64,000 bases of DNA from Micractinium sp. NFX-FRZ (lineage: Eukaryota > Chlorophyta > Trebouxiophyceae > Chlorellales > Chlorellaceae). The position numbers and the translations under genes were made by a program. Shown here piece after piece: positions 11,685 to 24,100 of this stretch. The DNA lies in contig JAPTJF010000310.1 in assembly GCA_029339195.1 (NCBI GenBank), positions 1 through 64,000 on the forward strand. The letters are read 5' to 3'. The number at the start of each line of letters is the position of its first letter. The stretch's first letter is position 1. The notes under the pieces were generated by a model that saw nothing but the letters and a program-made list of their open reading frames with translations, did no database searches and was not told where the DNA came from.

Positions 11685-14355
11685 ATGAGAGAGCGCGTTT
11701 CGGGACGAGCTTGCGCACCCATTCGACATAAACCAGGTCCTGGAGCGGGAAGGGGGCACCTGCGTCGCTGCGATCGAAAAAGGCAGCGGCCGAGGGCCCT
11801 CTGCCATACCATGCAGGGAGGCGGTGAGTTTGATGACGTTCTGACATGGTTAACGCTGCGTATGAAGCGCGCAAAGGCTGTAGCCACGCACCTCTCATCA
11901 CCTTCCCGCTCAAGCGCTTCCTGCAGACCTGCTGTTTGGCAATCCCACGTTTTCATCGCCATCGCTGTCCCCGAACGGCGATGGCGGGGGCTTTAACCCT
12001 GCATACAGCCCCTCCACCTTGGGCGGCGCCACCGCGCCTGCGTCTGCCGTCGGCATGCGCCGCCTGGGCTCCCTGCCCTCCTCTGCGCTGGCCCGTGCCA
12101 CCCAGGCAGCCCAGCCCTCTCCTGACGGCGATGCTTACATGGCAATAGAGGGAGGAGAGGGTGAAGTTGACTACATGGAGAATGGGGTAGCGGGCGGGGA
12201 GCAGCCGCCTACAGCCAGCCTGGCGGGAGCTGCGGTGTCGCCAGCGGCGGCAGCGGCGGCAGCCGGCAGCCGGGAGCGGCCCGAGGAAGAAGAGTTTGCG
12301 GGGGTGCTGGGGGCAGGTGGGACTGGGGGGCGCTGGTTGTGGGATGATGGCCTCTTGAGGTTTGCGTGAGGCACAACAAGTCAGTCGCCAGTCAGCCTCA
12401 GCCGGCGTCGTCGGGCTGCCTGCCCCGGTGCTTGTGCAGCACACCCTGAACCGCTGCCGCCGCTGCAACCCGCCGGATCGGCACTCTGCAACAGCCTGTC
12501 CAGCCCCGCTGCCTGCCACCGTTACCTCGTTCCTTTGCCCGCCACCTGCAGTGATGCGAGGCGAGGTGGATGCGGCAGAGGGTGTGCGGGAGTATGCGGC
12601 AACCTGCCGCCAGCGGGCCGCTGCCCTCAAGGAGCTCGCCAGCACGCAGCTGCAGCGCGCGGCCAGGTGGGAGGGCTGGGGGGCGGGCTGAGGTTGATCC
12701 CTATGGCAGGCACGGGATGGGTGCTGCCTCCCATCCTGTTGCCTTGCTGTGAACCTGCCTGCGCCCTTGCTTGTGTTCCCTCCAAGCTTCTTGTGTTCCC
12801 TCCAAGCTTGGGGTTTGAGATCACGTTTTTGATTGTTTTGCACTGCAGGTACATGGCACTGAAGGAGCAGGCGGAGGAGCTGGATGGGGAGGCAGCCACC
12901 TGGCAGCTGCTCTGGTTCCTGCATGGCCAGCCACGAAGGTGAGTGAGCGGGGCGTGTGACAAAAAAGAAAAATATGTGTTTCTCTATATCTTTCCACCAA
13001 GAGCAGGGGAGCGGGGAGAGCAGGTGTGAGAAGCAGCACACACAAGCAACTGCGGCCGCTTCAGCTGCCGCTGCTGTGTTTGGTATTGGTTCGTGCTTGC
13101 CTTGCGTGGGGGCGCATGCGTTCGGCGGCAGCGGGGCCCCCTGTGTGCGTCGCTGCGCTGCATGCCTGCCGCTGTACTCGATGCTGCCTCTCCACCCGCC
13201 TGGTGTGCTGCAGGGACTTCCCGGGCGGCAGCGGCGGCGGGTTTGTGGACGGCGCGGGGTTCAGCAAGACCGTGCGCCAGCGGGCCAGCGACCTGCTGTT
13301 TGCGGATGCCGCCCTCAACCGGTGGGTGGGGCGGGATGGGGTGGGGGGTGGATGCTCCGCAGCTGTGCTCGGCTGCCTGGGGTGCCCATGGGAAAGATGC
13401 TGTGCTGGTTGGGCGGCGGGGTGGTATGGCAGGTGCTGCACTGCCAGGGGCGGCGCTGACAGCCCCCTCGTGGCTTCCGCAGGCGACGGAGCAGCTGCTG
13501 CCGTAGGCACGCGTAGCCCCAACCAAGCACCATTAGCCCACCCTCTGGCCTCCTCCTGCTCCCCCTCCCTCCCCCTGTGCCCACCTGTCTGGCCCCGCCC
13601 CACCCCACTCTTGCCTCTGCCAGGTGTGCCCGCACCGTGGCGTGGCTGGAGTATCTGGCTGGCGAGGCGTTGGACGGGGAGCACCAGGCGCCGATGGCCA
13701 GCAGCGACGGCGTGTGGGCCGACACACGGCGGCGGCTGGACGCGGCGGCGGCGGCGCGCGGCTTTGCCGGGCGTGACGCAGGTGGGTTGGTGGGGTGGGC
13801 CTCCAATGGACGCAAGTCGAGGTTGCAAATGTGTTTAGCGCACGCGTGGCGGCGTGGGCATTCCTTTGTGTGCGTGGCGGCGCTAGCTCACCCGACTGCT
13901 AACCCTCCTGTGTAGGGATCCCCCACTTGCCCGCAAGCACCACCTTCTCCCACTTGCCTTGCATGCGCACAGATTGTGCTCTGCCCATGCCCCGACCTTC
14001 CCCTGCCTGCCCCCGCAATGGCGCTGGTGACTGAGCTGGGTGCCCAGGCCAGCGTCTGCTCACCTCACCTCTTGCCTCTCCTCCACTCTGTCCCAGCCTG
14101 TGCTGGTCCTCTTCCGGCGACTGAGCGCGACACAGGCGCCCCCAGCAGGGCAGCGCTGATTCATTCCTCTCCTTACTTTCATGTGTACCCCTCACCACCT
14201 TTGCCTCTTTCCCTGGTGCAGTGGCGCTGGTGACTGAGCTGGATCCAGACGCCCCCAGCCGGCAGCACAAGGCGCTGCAGGCAGACAACGGCAGGGACGA
14301 GGAGCGGCTGGCGGCCCGCATCTTCCGACTGCTGCGCGCGGGTCAGTGCGCCCGC

Positions 14356-14423
<68 letters not shown>

Positions 14424-17400
14424 TTGTTGCGCTGGGCTTGCAGCTGGGCTGCGCAGGGCGCATGTGCCAGGGCCACAGGCATGCAAGCGCAGGCAAATGT
14501 GCAGCCTGCCGGACCAGCCTGGGCTCTGTGCGCTGCCCTGTGCTGTGCTGCCCAGCTCCCGGCCGCTCTGCGCTGGCTGCTGTACACTTGCGCCCAGCCA
14601 GTCAGACGCCATCACTAGTGGCACCAACCGCACCAGCACACAACTGCCTTGCGTTGCAGGCCGTGTGACCGAGGCACGCCAGCTGTGCGAGGCGGTGGGG
14701 CAGCCGTGGCGCGCGGCGTCGCTGGGCGGCGGCGGCGCGCAGGGGCCGCTACCGCTGGGGGCTGCGGCCGATGAGGCTGATGCCATGGACCCGGCTGGTG
14801 AGCAGGCGCAGGACCTGGCTGCAGAGGTGAGGCAAGATTGGTGATTTTTGTCAGCAGCAAGGTTATAAGAAGCGTGGGACAGCAGAGAGGAGGAGGGCAG
14901 CGGGCGGTGACCTGCCCGCTTGCTGCCGATCCGAGCCTGGCAGGCATGGCAGAGCGGCAGCTGTTGGAGCAGGCCTGGCTCCATCACTCCCCATTGGCCC
15001 ACCCTTGCCTCACTTCTGGTTTCCCCTCTGAACCGCACCTGCCCGCCTGGCTGTAGGTGGAGGGCGGCGGCGTGCTACTGCGCGCGCTGTGGCGCTGGTC
15101 CGCCTTCCAGCTGGCGGAGCGGGCGGGGGCAGCGGCGGAGGCCAGCGGCAGCGGGCTGCATGAGGCAGCCGTCTATGCCTCGCTGAGCAGCCATGTGGCC
15201 AGAGTGCTCCCCGTCTGTGCCAGCTGGGAGGACTGCTGCTGGGCATACCTGCGCTGCTGGCTGGACGCCGCTGTGGATTCGGCGCTGGGCCGGCAGCAGC
15301 AGGAGGATGCGGAGGGGGAGGCGGCAGCGGCGGGCGGCGAGGGGCTGGTGGCGGCGGATGCGCTGGCGGCGGCCGCGGGGGACGGCGCCGGAGCGGCGGG
15401 CGCGGTGCAGGAAGGGCTGGCTGTGATGCGCGGCGGCTGGCCAATCAGCAGGTGTGGGGTGACAGACTTCTGCAAGGGAGAGAGGGGAGGCCTGTGAGTG
15501 CCAGGCCCTGTCAGAATGCCAGGCTGCCTGCACAAAGCAACAGCAAGAGTGGTGCACCTGCTGCTGTCAAATGCTGTGCTCCTGTGGTCCCTCAACTGAC
15601 CGCCCTGCCTGACATTGGTTTTAAACTGCTGCTGCACCGGCTGCCACGGCGTGCAGGGTGCGCGACGCGCTGCCACCGACGTTTGAGGAGGCGCTGCAGG
15701 CGGCCATCGGCAGCCGGCAGGCGTCGAGCGCCGCCGGCAGCGGCGGCGCGGCGGCGGCACGCTACCGCCGCGTGCAGGCAGCGCTGGTGCTGGGGCAGGT
15801 GCCGGAGCTGGTGTGCCGCAGTTTGGTCCAATGGATCACGCAGGTAGGGGGTGGGCGGGCGGGTGGGTGAGCGGTTGGAGGGTAAGCGGACATGCCAGGT
15901 GGCGATGCTGGGCCCGGTGCCGCCTGTGCCGCCCGGCTTGCTGGGCCCGGATGCCAGCCTGGCCAGTTTTCCACAAGATGCCGCACCACGAGACTCCACC
16001 CGCCCCATGCGCGGGTACGTGTGCAGGGCACTGCCACAAGCGAGGGCGCGGGCGCGGACGGCGCGCCGGCCTGCCCGCCGGGCCTCATGCGATTTGGCGC
16101 CCACCTGGCGCTGGCGCTGTGGGCGCTGGACATTGCTGAGGTGGCAGAGGGGTGAGTGAACGAATGAAAGCACACACAACTAGGATAGTGCAGTACGCTT
16201 CTCAAAGCCAGGATGGTACCCTTGGTAGCAAGGCTTGCGGCTGATTTGTCTGACACCAGTGTGTGTGTTACTGTTGCGGCATTGTGGGGTGATGTGGCAT
16301 CACGTGCACTGCTGCAAGCAGGCACCCAACGTTGCATCCCGCTTGCCTGCCCGACCCGAGCTCACGTGCCTCCCTCGCTCCCTGCCCCCACGTGTGCGCT
16401 TGTGCCCGTGCAGCGACGCGGGCGCTGCCTACGCTCAAGTCAACGACACGCTGCAGCGCGTGCTGCAGATGTACATCTTCCACCTGATTGACACGGGTAG
16501 GTAAAGCAGGGGGGGAGGGAAGCGAGTTGCAAAGGTGGAGGAGGGTGTTGCAGGGAAACGAGTTGCAAAGGTGGAGGAGGGTGTTGCAGCTGCAGGTCTC
16601 CCACCCTGTTAAACACTGGGTGACTCAAAGGGCAGGGCTTTTGGCCCGCTTCAAAAGGGGCAGAGCTGCCTGCCCACCCATCCACCCTGCCCACGCATCG
16701 CCCCTGCCGGCCCTCCCTGCAGGCGCCCACAGGCTGGTGCCCCTGTACGCCTGCCACCTGCGCGCGGGGCTGCGCCACACCACCTACCAAATCTTCTTCG
16801 AGCAGCTCCTGGCGCAGGTGTGTGTGTGCGGGTGTGTGCCTGTGTGGGCAGAGGGAGGGGGCAAGAACAAGGGGCCAATGGTGCTCGGCAGCCACTGACT
16901 GCAGCGTGCACCCCCGCCTGCCTGCCACCTCACCTCAATGCAACTGACCCCAAATGCAGGGCAGCTGCGTTTGATGTGACGCAGCTGCCCCAATGCAGGG
17001 AGGAGCGCCTGGGGTGTCCCCACCTGGTGGCCAGCGTTTGGTGTCACATGCTTCCCTCTCCTGCTGCCTGCGCCCCCCTCCCTCCTCCCCCTCGTTACAT
17101 GCACATGCTGCGGGCAACAGTGAGCAGTGCCAGGGCGCCCCACCTGGCAGCCAGTTTGGTGTCACATGCCCCCCTCCCCACCCTCCCCTGCCTTCAACTC
17201 ATGTGCTGCGCAGGGCACGATGGAGGAGTGCCGGGGCGCGTACCTGGCGGCCAGCGAGTGGTTCACCTTCTGGCGGGGGCGGGGGGACATGGCTGAGGCA
17301 GAGGCGGCTCTCATTGCTGACAAGGTAAGGCTTCCTTGAGAGAAGGGGGCGCCTGGCTGGGCTGGGCTGGGCTGGGCAGGACCTGTTGCGGTGGCTGTGT

Positions 17401-20177
17401 CTGCGTGGCTTGGGGGCAGCCTGCCTGCCTGCCTGCCTGCACTGCTCTGCTGCTGGGCAGCTCGCCCGCCTTGCTGCCCGCTCGAGTGACCGCACGATGG
17501 AACCGTGAGCTGTGCCTGGCGTGCCATCTCCAGCCTCCCTGTATGTATGTGCGTGTGTGTGTGTTGACACCGCTACAGAGCTTGCTGCATTTCCCACCCT
17601 CATGGCGTCGCTCCCACGTCCCGCCTTGTCCCCGCCTCCGCTACCCACCCCGCCCCTGCAGGCCGCGCAGCACAGCCGGTACGAGGTTGGCGGCGGCCCG
17701 CTGCTGCGCGCGCAGTCGGCGCGCTGGCTGTGCTTTGGTCGCGCTGACGGCACCGATGCCGCCGCGCTGCGCCACGCCAACACGCTGTGCCGCGAGTTTG
17801 CCCTGGGTGAGCTGCCTGGCTGCGGCGTTTTGACGGCTGGGCGGGTGGGAGGTGGCTGGGCAGGTGGGCGAGGTATCTTTGGGGCTTGACCACCGCACAG
17901 GGCAGAGGCAAGCGGGCCGATGCGCTTGCCTTACCCTGCCCGCTGTCCACATATCCGCTAGCGCATGGGTGCATTGCCCACTGTGTCAGTCCCCAGCCCC
18001 ATTGGCTAAAATCTGGCTCTAACACTGCCTCCCCAACGCCCTCGGGCTGCTTCTCCCGGCCTGCTCCCGCCCCAACCCGCAGGCGGCGCTGGCGGCGCGG
18101 CTGCCGGCTCGGCTCTGCTGACAGAAGTGATGCCAGAGGCGCTGGGTGCCAGCCTGGAGGCCTTTGTTCAGGGGCTTGAGGGCAGCGGGGATGCGCTGGT
18201 GGCGGCCGAGGCGGCTGAGCTAAGGTGGGGGGGCTGGGGGCTGACGAGGAGGCGGGGTGCCTGGCTCCTCCTCCTCTCTCCAGGAGTGCGGTGCGCGGGC
18301 CTGCGGGGCGTGGAGTGCAGGCTGGGAGCACAGGCAGAGAGCAAGGAGTACAGAGGGGAGTGGCGAGTGATGCTGTGCAGGCGTTCACTTGCATCACCAG
18401 CTTGTCCGGCAGCTTTGGGGCTTCTTTCATCGCGGCTCGGGTTTTTGTGCGCGCGTGTGCTTGGCTCCCCCCGCAGGTGCTGGGCGCTGTATTTCGAGTA
18501 CGAGGCGGAGTTTGCGGGGTGGCAGCAGCTGTATGCCGCCGCCCTGGAGGCCCTGCAGCAGGCAGAGGCGGCTGCGGCGGCTGCGCCGCGCGGCGCGGAC
18601 GGGCGCGGCGCCCACGGGGTGGCTGCCGCGCGCGAGCAGCTGGCGGTGCTGGGGCAGCAAACGCTGCCCCTGCTGGAGGCCATGCTGGGCTTCCTGCAGC
18701 AGCGGGGCATGGAGTCGCTGGTGGGAAGCTCCCCGGAAGCTGCCGCTGACGTGGCGCCCGCTGAGCTGGCGGTGGTGGTGGGCCCGGACGGCGGGCTGGA
18801 CATGGCGGCAGAGGTGCAGCAGGGCGCTGCCTTTGCAGTCTATAGCGGCACAGAGGAGGCGTCGGCGGAGGCAGCGGCTGTGCAGGCCGCGCTGGCTGCT
18901 GTGGCTGGCCGGCTGCCTGAGGAGGCGCAGCGACAGCTGGCGGTGGCAGCGGGGCCCGCACCAGAAGACATGCCCGGCCTGGCCACGGGTGAGTGGCTTG
19001 AGAGTGGAGCGTGGAGGGGACCAGGGGCGGGGGAGGGGTGCCTTGAGACGCGGCAGGCAGCGGAATGGTGTGTTTAGGAGGCTGCAGCATTGCTTGGGCC
19101 TCCCCCCAGCCTTTCGGGCACATACTTAATGCATACTGCATACTTAATGCATACATATTGTTATCCAAAGCTGCTGTTCACCCACCCTCTATGCCAAATC
19201 GCGCCTGCAGTCGCGCTGGAGTGCGGCACAGCAGAGGCCCTGGAGGCTGCTGCGCTGCTGCTGGCTCGGGCGCTCAAGGGCAGCCTGCCGGCGGCGGGCA
19301 GCAGGCAGGAGGGCGCGACGGTGGCACCGCTGCTGGTGCGTGGGGCAGCCTGCTTCTTCTTGGGCGTGGCAGCACCGTCAACCGGAGCACCCCCTCCTGC
19401 TCATCCTGCTTTGGCTCCCTTGCTGCGCACACTTCTGGCGCTGCAACCCAAGCGTGCACCGGTCAGCTTCATGTCAGCTGCTGCACGCCCAGCCCAGCCC
19501 AGCCTGGCAGCCGCTGGCAGCGCCCACCCTAGCTCACCCCCTCTGCCGCCCTGTTCTTTTCCCTCCCTGCTGCAGGTCGCAAATGTCGACCCACCTCCTG
19601 CCGCCTCCGCCGCGCTCTGCCGCGCCATCTGCTACCCCCGCCTGGCGCTGCGATGCGCCGCCCTGCGGGAGGCTCTGGCCTTCATGGGCCACTGCGGTCG
19701 CGAGGGCAGCGAGGTGAGGGGGAGGGAGGGAGGGAGGGGCACTGTGGGCAGTCCCCAGTTTGTTGCGCAGGTTGTTGGTGTTGCCGCCCACGTCGCAATC
19801 TGCCAGCCCTGCCGCCTGCCAGCTTGGCAGTGCTCTTACGAAGTTCCAGCGGCGTCTCCCCGTCAGCAGTCACCGCTCCGCATGCTGCCACTCATCCCTG
19901 TTCCCGCCTCCTTTCCCCCTGGCCTGCTGCCCTGCAGCTGGTGGTGCTGGTGGCGAGCGATGATCTCAGCGTGCTCTTCAGCGCCGCTGAGTTGTCAGAG
20001 TTGCTGCAGTTTGAGCGGGCAGCCGTGGTGCTGCAGATGCGGAACCGGGAGCAGGAGCAGCAGGGGCAGGGGCAGGCGGAGGGCAGCGGCGCGCACGCAG
20101 GGGAGGGGCAGCAGCAGACCGGCGATGCCGCCAACAGCAAAGCAGCTGCCGAGATGGATGGTGGGGCTCAGGCATGA
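11685..20177 (+). CDS. NUP107: nuclear pore complex protein Nup107
   Basis: Scaffold nucleoporin of the Y-shaped (Nup107-160) outer-ring complex. The N-terminal 200 residues are low-complexity. They are followed by an all-helical protein split over many exons, including RQLCEAVGQPWRAASL near 14680-14715, YASLSSHVARVLPVCASWED near 15175-15232, and C-terminal PRLALRCAALREALAFMGH near 19637-19690. The tract CRAICYPRLALRCAALREAL followed by an acidic LVVLVASDD segment is typical of the Nup84/Nup107 C-terminus. The stop is TGA 20175-20177, after a Gln/Gly-rich tail not expected in animal homologues. The start is uncertain. ATG 11685 and in-frame ATG 11811 both lie in a first exon ending at 11823 (phase 1), spliced to 11927 (DLLFGNPTF). 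ATG 11811 would leave only 13 coding bases in that exon and may be the true start. Introns carry exon relics at about 14019 and 16990-17180 and a CTGG repeat at 14356-14423. Confidence 0.78.
12770..12809. repeat. perfect 20-bp tandem duplication in Nup107 intron
   Basis: CTTGTGTTCCCTCCAAGCTT occurs at 12770-12789 and again at 12790-12809 without mismatch. Confidence 0.95.
14356..14423. repeat. (CTGG)17 microsatellite
   Basis: Seventeen uninterrupted CTGG units inside a Nup107 intron, immediately after the exon that ends near 14341. It is open in several frames only because of the repeat; I do not consider it coding. Confidence 0.95.
16521..16595. repeat. 36-bp tandem duplication in Nup107 intron
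   Basis: Two copies with period 36 bp, each containing CGAGTTGCAAAGGTGGAGGA and ending in GTTGCAG. Each copy therefore carries an acceptor-like AG. Confidence 0.9.
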
Positions 20178-21109
20178 CTCGGCTTGGCAGCCCGCTGCCA
20201 CACTCGTGGCTGGCGCTTGGGCCACCCGGATCCTCACCATCTGTAGTGCTGTCCTTCACCTTTCTATGAGCGGGGAGGGAGGAGTCCTCCACATTGCGAT
20301 GGATGTAGCCTGCCCTGCAGTCCCGACCTGGTACAGATCCCCACCCTGCCGCCGGGCGCCGCTGGCTTGTACCAAAACCGAGCGTTTGGTGCATCTCCCG
20401 CTGATCGAGGCTGCCACTAGGCCCTGGCCTAAAGAGCTCCCTGTTGAGCTGCCCCGCGCAGACTCTCTGTAGGCCGACAGTGCCGGATTCGGACAGTGCC
20501 GACAGTGCACTTTCGCCGGCATGGGAAGCAGGAAGCATGGTCCATGCTTCCTGCTGTCCGGACACCACCGCACGGCGGAGGTCGTCGGCGGTGGAGGTGG
20601 GCTCCCCGATTCCATTGGTACCAAACCGGGCGTTTCTCAAGCGGGAGGCTGTTATGCATTATGATAATGGCCGTAGTAAGACGCCCGCATGCTGGAGTTC
20701 CGAACATGCCGACATGTCGTGGGGTTGTTTTGCAGGCAAGAGGGCTCACGGCTGGGAAATCAATTGAACGTGATTCATGGAAGACAGGATCTCTCGTTCC
20801 AATCGAATTTTCAAGCAGGCCTGAATCAAGAGTCCTGGTTGACTGCCAGTGGGCAAGCGGCGAGCGCGACGTCGCTCTGCTGCTCTGCGAATCCAACGCC
20901 GGGGTGGGAACTCTCTTCTCAGCATGCATTGCTGCTTCAAGACAGTGTAGCACAGGTCCTCAACAGCGAAGGTGCTGCTTTGGTGCGTGCGGGCACTTGG
21001 CAGGGCACCCTGCTCTTGGCGCTGGCCGGCGGTCCCAGGGCAGGACGACAGTCTCCCCTCGACACTGCCACCCGTCGATCTCGCCGCATGTCCTAGCACA
21101 GGCCCTGCC
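20178..21109. other. intergenic region with lower-GC, repeat-bearing segment
   Basis: Holds the Nup107 3' UTR and the ZIP promoter. The part at about 20320-20960 differs in composition from the rest of the window. It contains the perfect inverted repeat at 20527, and two related stretches with GTACCAAA...CGTTT at about 20370 and 20617. Open frames here have no coding character that I can support; a decayed mobile element is possible. Confidence 0.4.
20527..20555. repeat. perfect inverted repeat, 14-bp arms, 1-bp spacer
   Basis: Left arm AGCAGGAAGCATGG, spacer T, right arm CCATGCTTCCTGCT, between Nup107 and the ZIP gene. It could form a cruciform or an RNA hairpin. Confidence 0.9.
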
Positions 21110-24100
21110 ATGCGACGGCGAACGCTCCTGCTGGCCAGCGCTCTGCTGTTGGCGCTGCTGACGGCTCCAGAGCCTGGCCGGTGCCTAGAAGAGGTGCGCC
21201 TAGCGTCGGGTGCCTCGGAGGGGGGCCTCACTTTGTAGCCGCCGCCGCCGCTGCCACCGCTGCCGGTACTGCGCCGTTGCCCGAACAGCAGTCAGTTCTG
21301 CCCGTGCGGAGCGTCATGCGCTCACTGATGCCAGCGCATCTCTCTGGCTTTCGTTGTGTGCTGCAGGGCGTGCGGGCCCCCGATGAGCAGCAGCAGGCGC
21401 TGAACCCCGATGCCCGGCAGCAGCAGCAGCAGCAGCAGCAGCATCCGTCTCAAGATGCTCGCAAATTTGACATTACCGTTGAGGAGTCAATCCTCCAGAC
21501 GTATGCCCCTGGCGAGAAGAAGCCGCAGCAGCAGGCGGGGCAGCAGGGCCAGGAGCAGCAGCAGCAGCCGCAGGCTGCAAACCCAGATGCCCGGCGGCAG
21601 CAGCAGCAGCAGCAGCAACAGCAAGCACTCAACCCTGAGCGGCGGCAGCAGCAGCAGCAGCAGGCCGCCCCCGACACGGGTGCCCAGGTGCAGGGGGAGG
21701 CGCCTCGGCTGCGGGCTGAGGAGGCTCCGCAGGTCAAGGGGCAGGAGTCGGCGCGTGCCCGCCAGCTGCGGCAGAACAAGGCGAAGCAGCATGTGGCGCA
21801 GGAGGCGCGGCGGCTGCGGGAGGCCAACGTGGCTCGGGAGGCGCAGCATGCCAAGATTTTGGAGCGTCAGCGCAAGGAGGTGGCGGCTGCGGGGGACCGC
21901 TTGGCGGCGCGGCAGGAGGAGGAGAAGCAGCAGCAGTCTCTGGGGCGGGGGTCGCTGCGCACCCGCAAAGCGCCCCAGGCCAAGCCGCCGGTCATCACAG
22001 GGTCAAACAAGAAGGACATCTTTGCGCAGATGACGGAGCGCCAGCTGACAGCAATGCGCGCCAGGGTGGAGGCCGCACGCCAGGCACAGCGCAGCCCTGG
22101 CGCCGGCACCGGTGCGGCTGGCGGTGCCGCCGGCGGAGGCGCGCAGCAGCGGCAGCAGAAGCAGGCGGGCGCTGGGGCTGGGGGCGCAGGGGCGGGCGTG
22201 GCGGCTGCGGGCCGCCGCCAGTCCATCCCTGTGCCTATCATCATGGGGATGACGCTGGCCATGGCGGCAGCCGCTGGCCTGGGCGCTCTCCCCTTCTTTT
22301 TTGTGCGCACCCTGAGCGACGTCGCCACCGGCGTGGCCACCGCCATTGCCTGCGGCGTCATGCTGGCAGCCTCCTTCGACCTGGTGCACGACGGTGAGTG
22401 GGACGGGCCGCCCTGCAGAGGCGCAATGACCAGAGGCGCGGGGCGTGGTGGGCGCAGGGGCAGGGGTTGAAGGAGGGGATGCTGCGCTGGCCGAGTTTGC
22501 TTTCTGAACACGCTTTCCTCCCGTAGCATTTGCTCGCTCTAGCGCCTTCAGTACGGCCCATGGCAACTCAAGCCTGCCTGCCACGCCGCCTCGCCCACCC
22601 TGCCCCCGTCGCTGTGCAGGCCAGCCCTATGGCGCCGGGCTGACGGTGCTGGGCGTGCTGCTGGGCGGCTGGTTCATCAAGTGGGTGCAGCAGCACCTGG
22701 CCGCTTATGAGGACATCCAGTTTGGCTCGCTGCAGGGCTCCTCAGGTGCGGCACACCCTGCACCCCCGCCTGCTGCTGCCGAGAGTGGGTGGGTGGCTGG
22801 GCGTGCAGCTGGGCAGCAACGCCGCTCGCCGGCTGGCTGGCTGGGTGGCTGGCTGGTGCTCAGAGCCCGGGCTAGGCTGGGACACCTGAATCTACCAGAT
22901 CTGCGTTCAAGCTCACTGAAGTGCAGCCCTGCAGGTGCCTCTGCTCGCCGCTTGGGCTGCGTCCCTGCTGTGCCATGCTGCTGCATCCCCGTCCCTCCCT
23001 CGCCCTGCCCCCATGCCCATGCCCACGCCCTGCCCCCATGCCTGTCTGCAACCTCATTCATGTGTCCCACTGCCCCCCATTTCCTGGCAGCCCGCAAGAC
23101 GGTGCTCATGGTTGGCATCATGGCGGCGCATGCGCTGGGGGAGGGATGCGCGGTGGGCGTCTCCTTCTGCGGCGAGCGGGGCTGGGCGCAGGTGCGCTGC
23201 GGGGTGTTGGCGCAGCGCCTTGTGGGGCTGGGGACGCGCCCCATCAGGCGCAGCAGAGGCAGCGGGGTGCAACCATGTGCCATGAACAGCCAAGTGATGA
23301 TTGCACAGCTGCCTGCCGGCGTGCTCCGAAACTGGCCCGTCATCTGCTCACATGCGCACTCTCCCCCTTCCTGCCTACCCCGCCCCCTGTTCTCCTGCTT
23401 GCTTGCTGATCTCCAAGCCGCTCCCCCCGCCTGCCTCCCCACCTTTCCCCACCTGCTTTCCACCCCGTACAGGGCGTGCTGACCACCCTGGCCATCGGGG
23501 TTCACAACATACCAGAGGGGCTGGCCAAGGCGACGGTGCTGGTGGGGCAGGGCGTGTCGGCGCGCCGCGCCCTCTGGTGGAGCGTGGTCACCTGCCTGCC
23601 GCAGCCCCTGGTGGCCGTCCCCTCCTTCATGTTTGTCGACGCATTCATGGTGAGCATGCGGGGAAGGGAGGGCGGTGAGGTGTGCCAGCCCGAGCAGCAG
23701 CAGTGGTAGTGCAGCAGCATTGGTAGTGCAAGCATGTCTGGTAGTGCAAGCATGTCTGGAGCGCAGGGATGGTCCAGGTGCAGACGGGGCATGTGTGCGC
23801 TGCACTCATAAACAGTCAGCATAACGTGCATGCACAGTGCAGGTCCTTTTGGCTCATGGTGGGTGTGCTGCCCCTCTGCAGATGATCCTGCCCGTGGCGC
23901 TGGGCTTTGCTGCCGGCTGCATGATTTGGATGGTGTTTGCGGAGCTGCTGCCCGACGCGCTGGAGCGGGCAGACGGCGCGCAGGCAAGGGCTCCAGGGAG
24001 TGCCAGGGTTGCTGCTGCTGCTGCTGCTGCTGCTGCCGCCACGCCTGCGTCAGTCCTGTGCTCTGAAAGGTGCCTCCCAGCTCTGCTGCCTGCCTCGGTC

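Noticed and set aside
11581..11823. Alternative frame AFRDELAHPFDINQVLE in the putative first Nup107 exon
   Set aside because: It has an upstream in-frame stop and no ATG, and its phase at the donor does not match the next exon.
14341..14450. Long open frames with repeated WLAG (plus) or QPAS (minus) residues
   Set aside because: They are produced by the (CTGG)17 microsatellite inside a Nup107 intron; flanking exons splice around it.
20250..20770. Open frames on both strands in the low-GC intergenic segment
   Set aside because: They reflect the inverted and direct repeats there; no transposase or other motif is visible.
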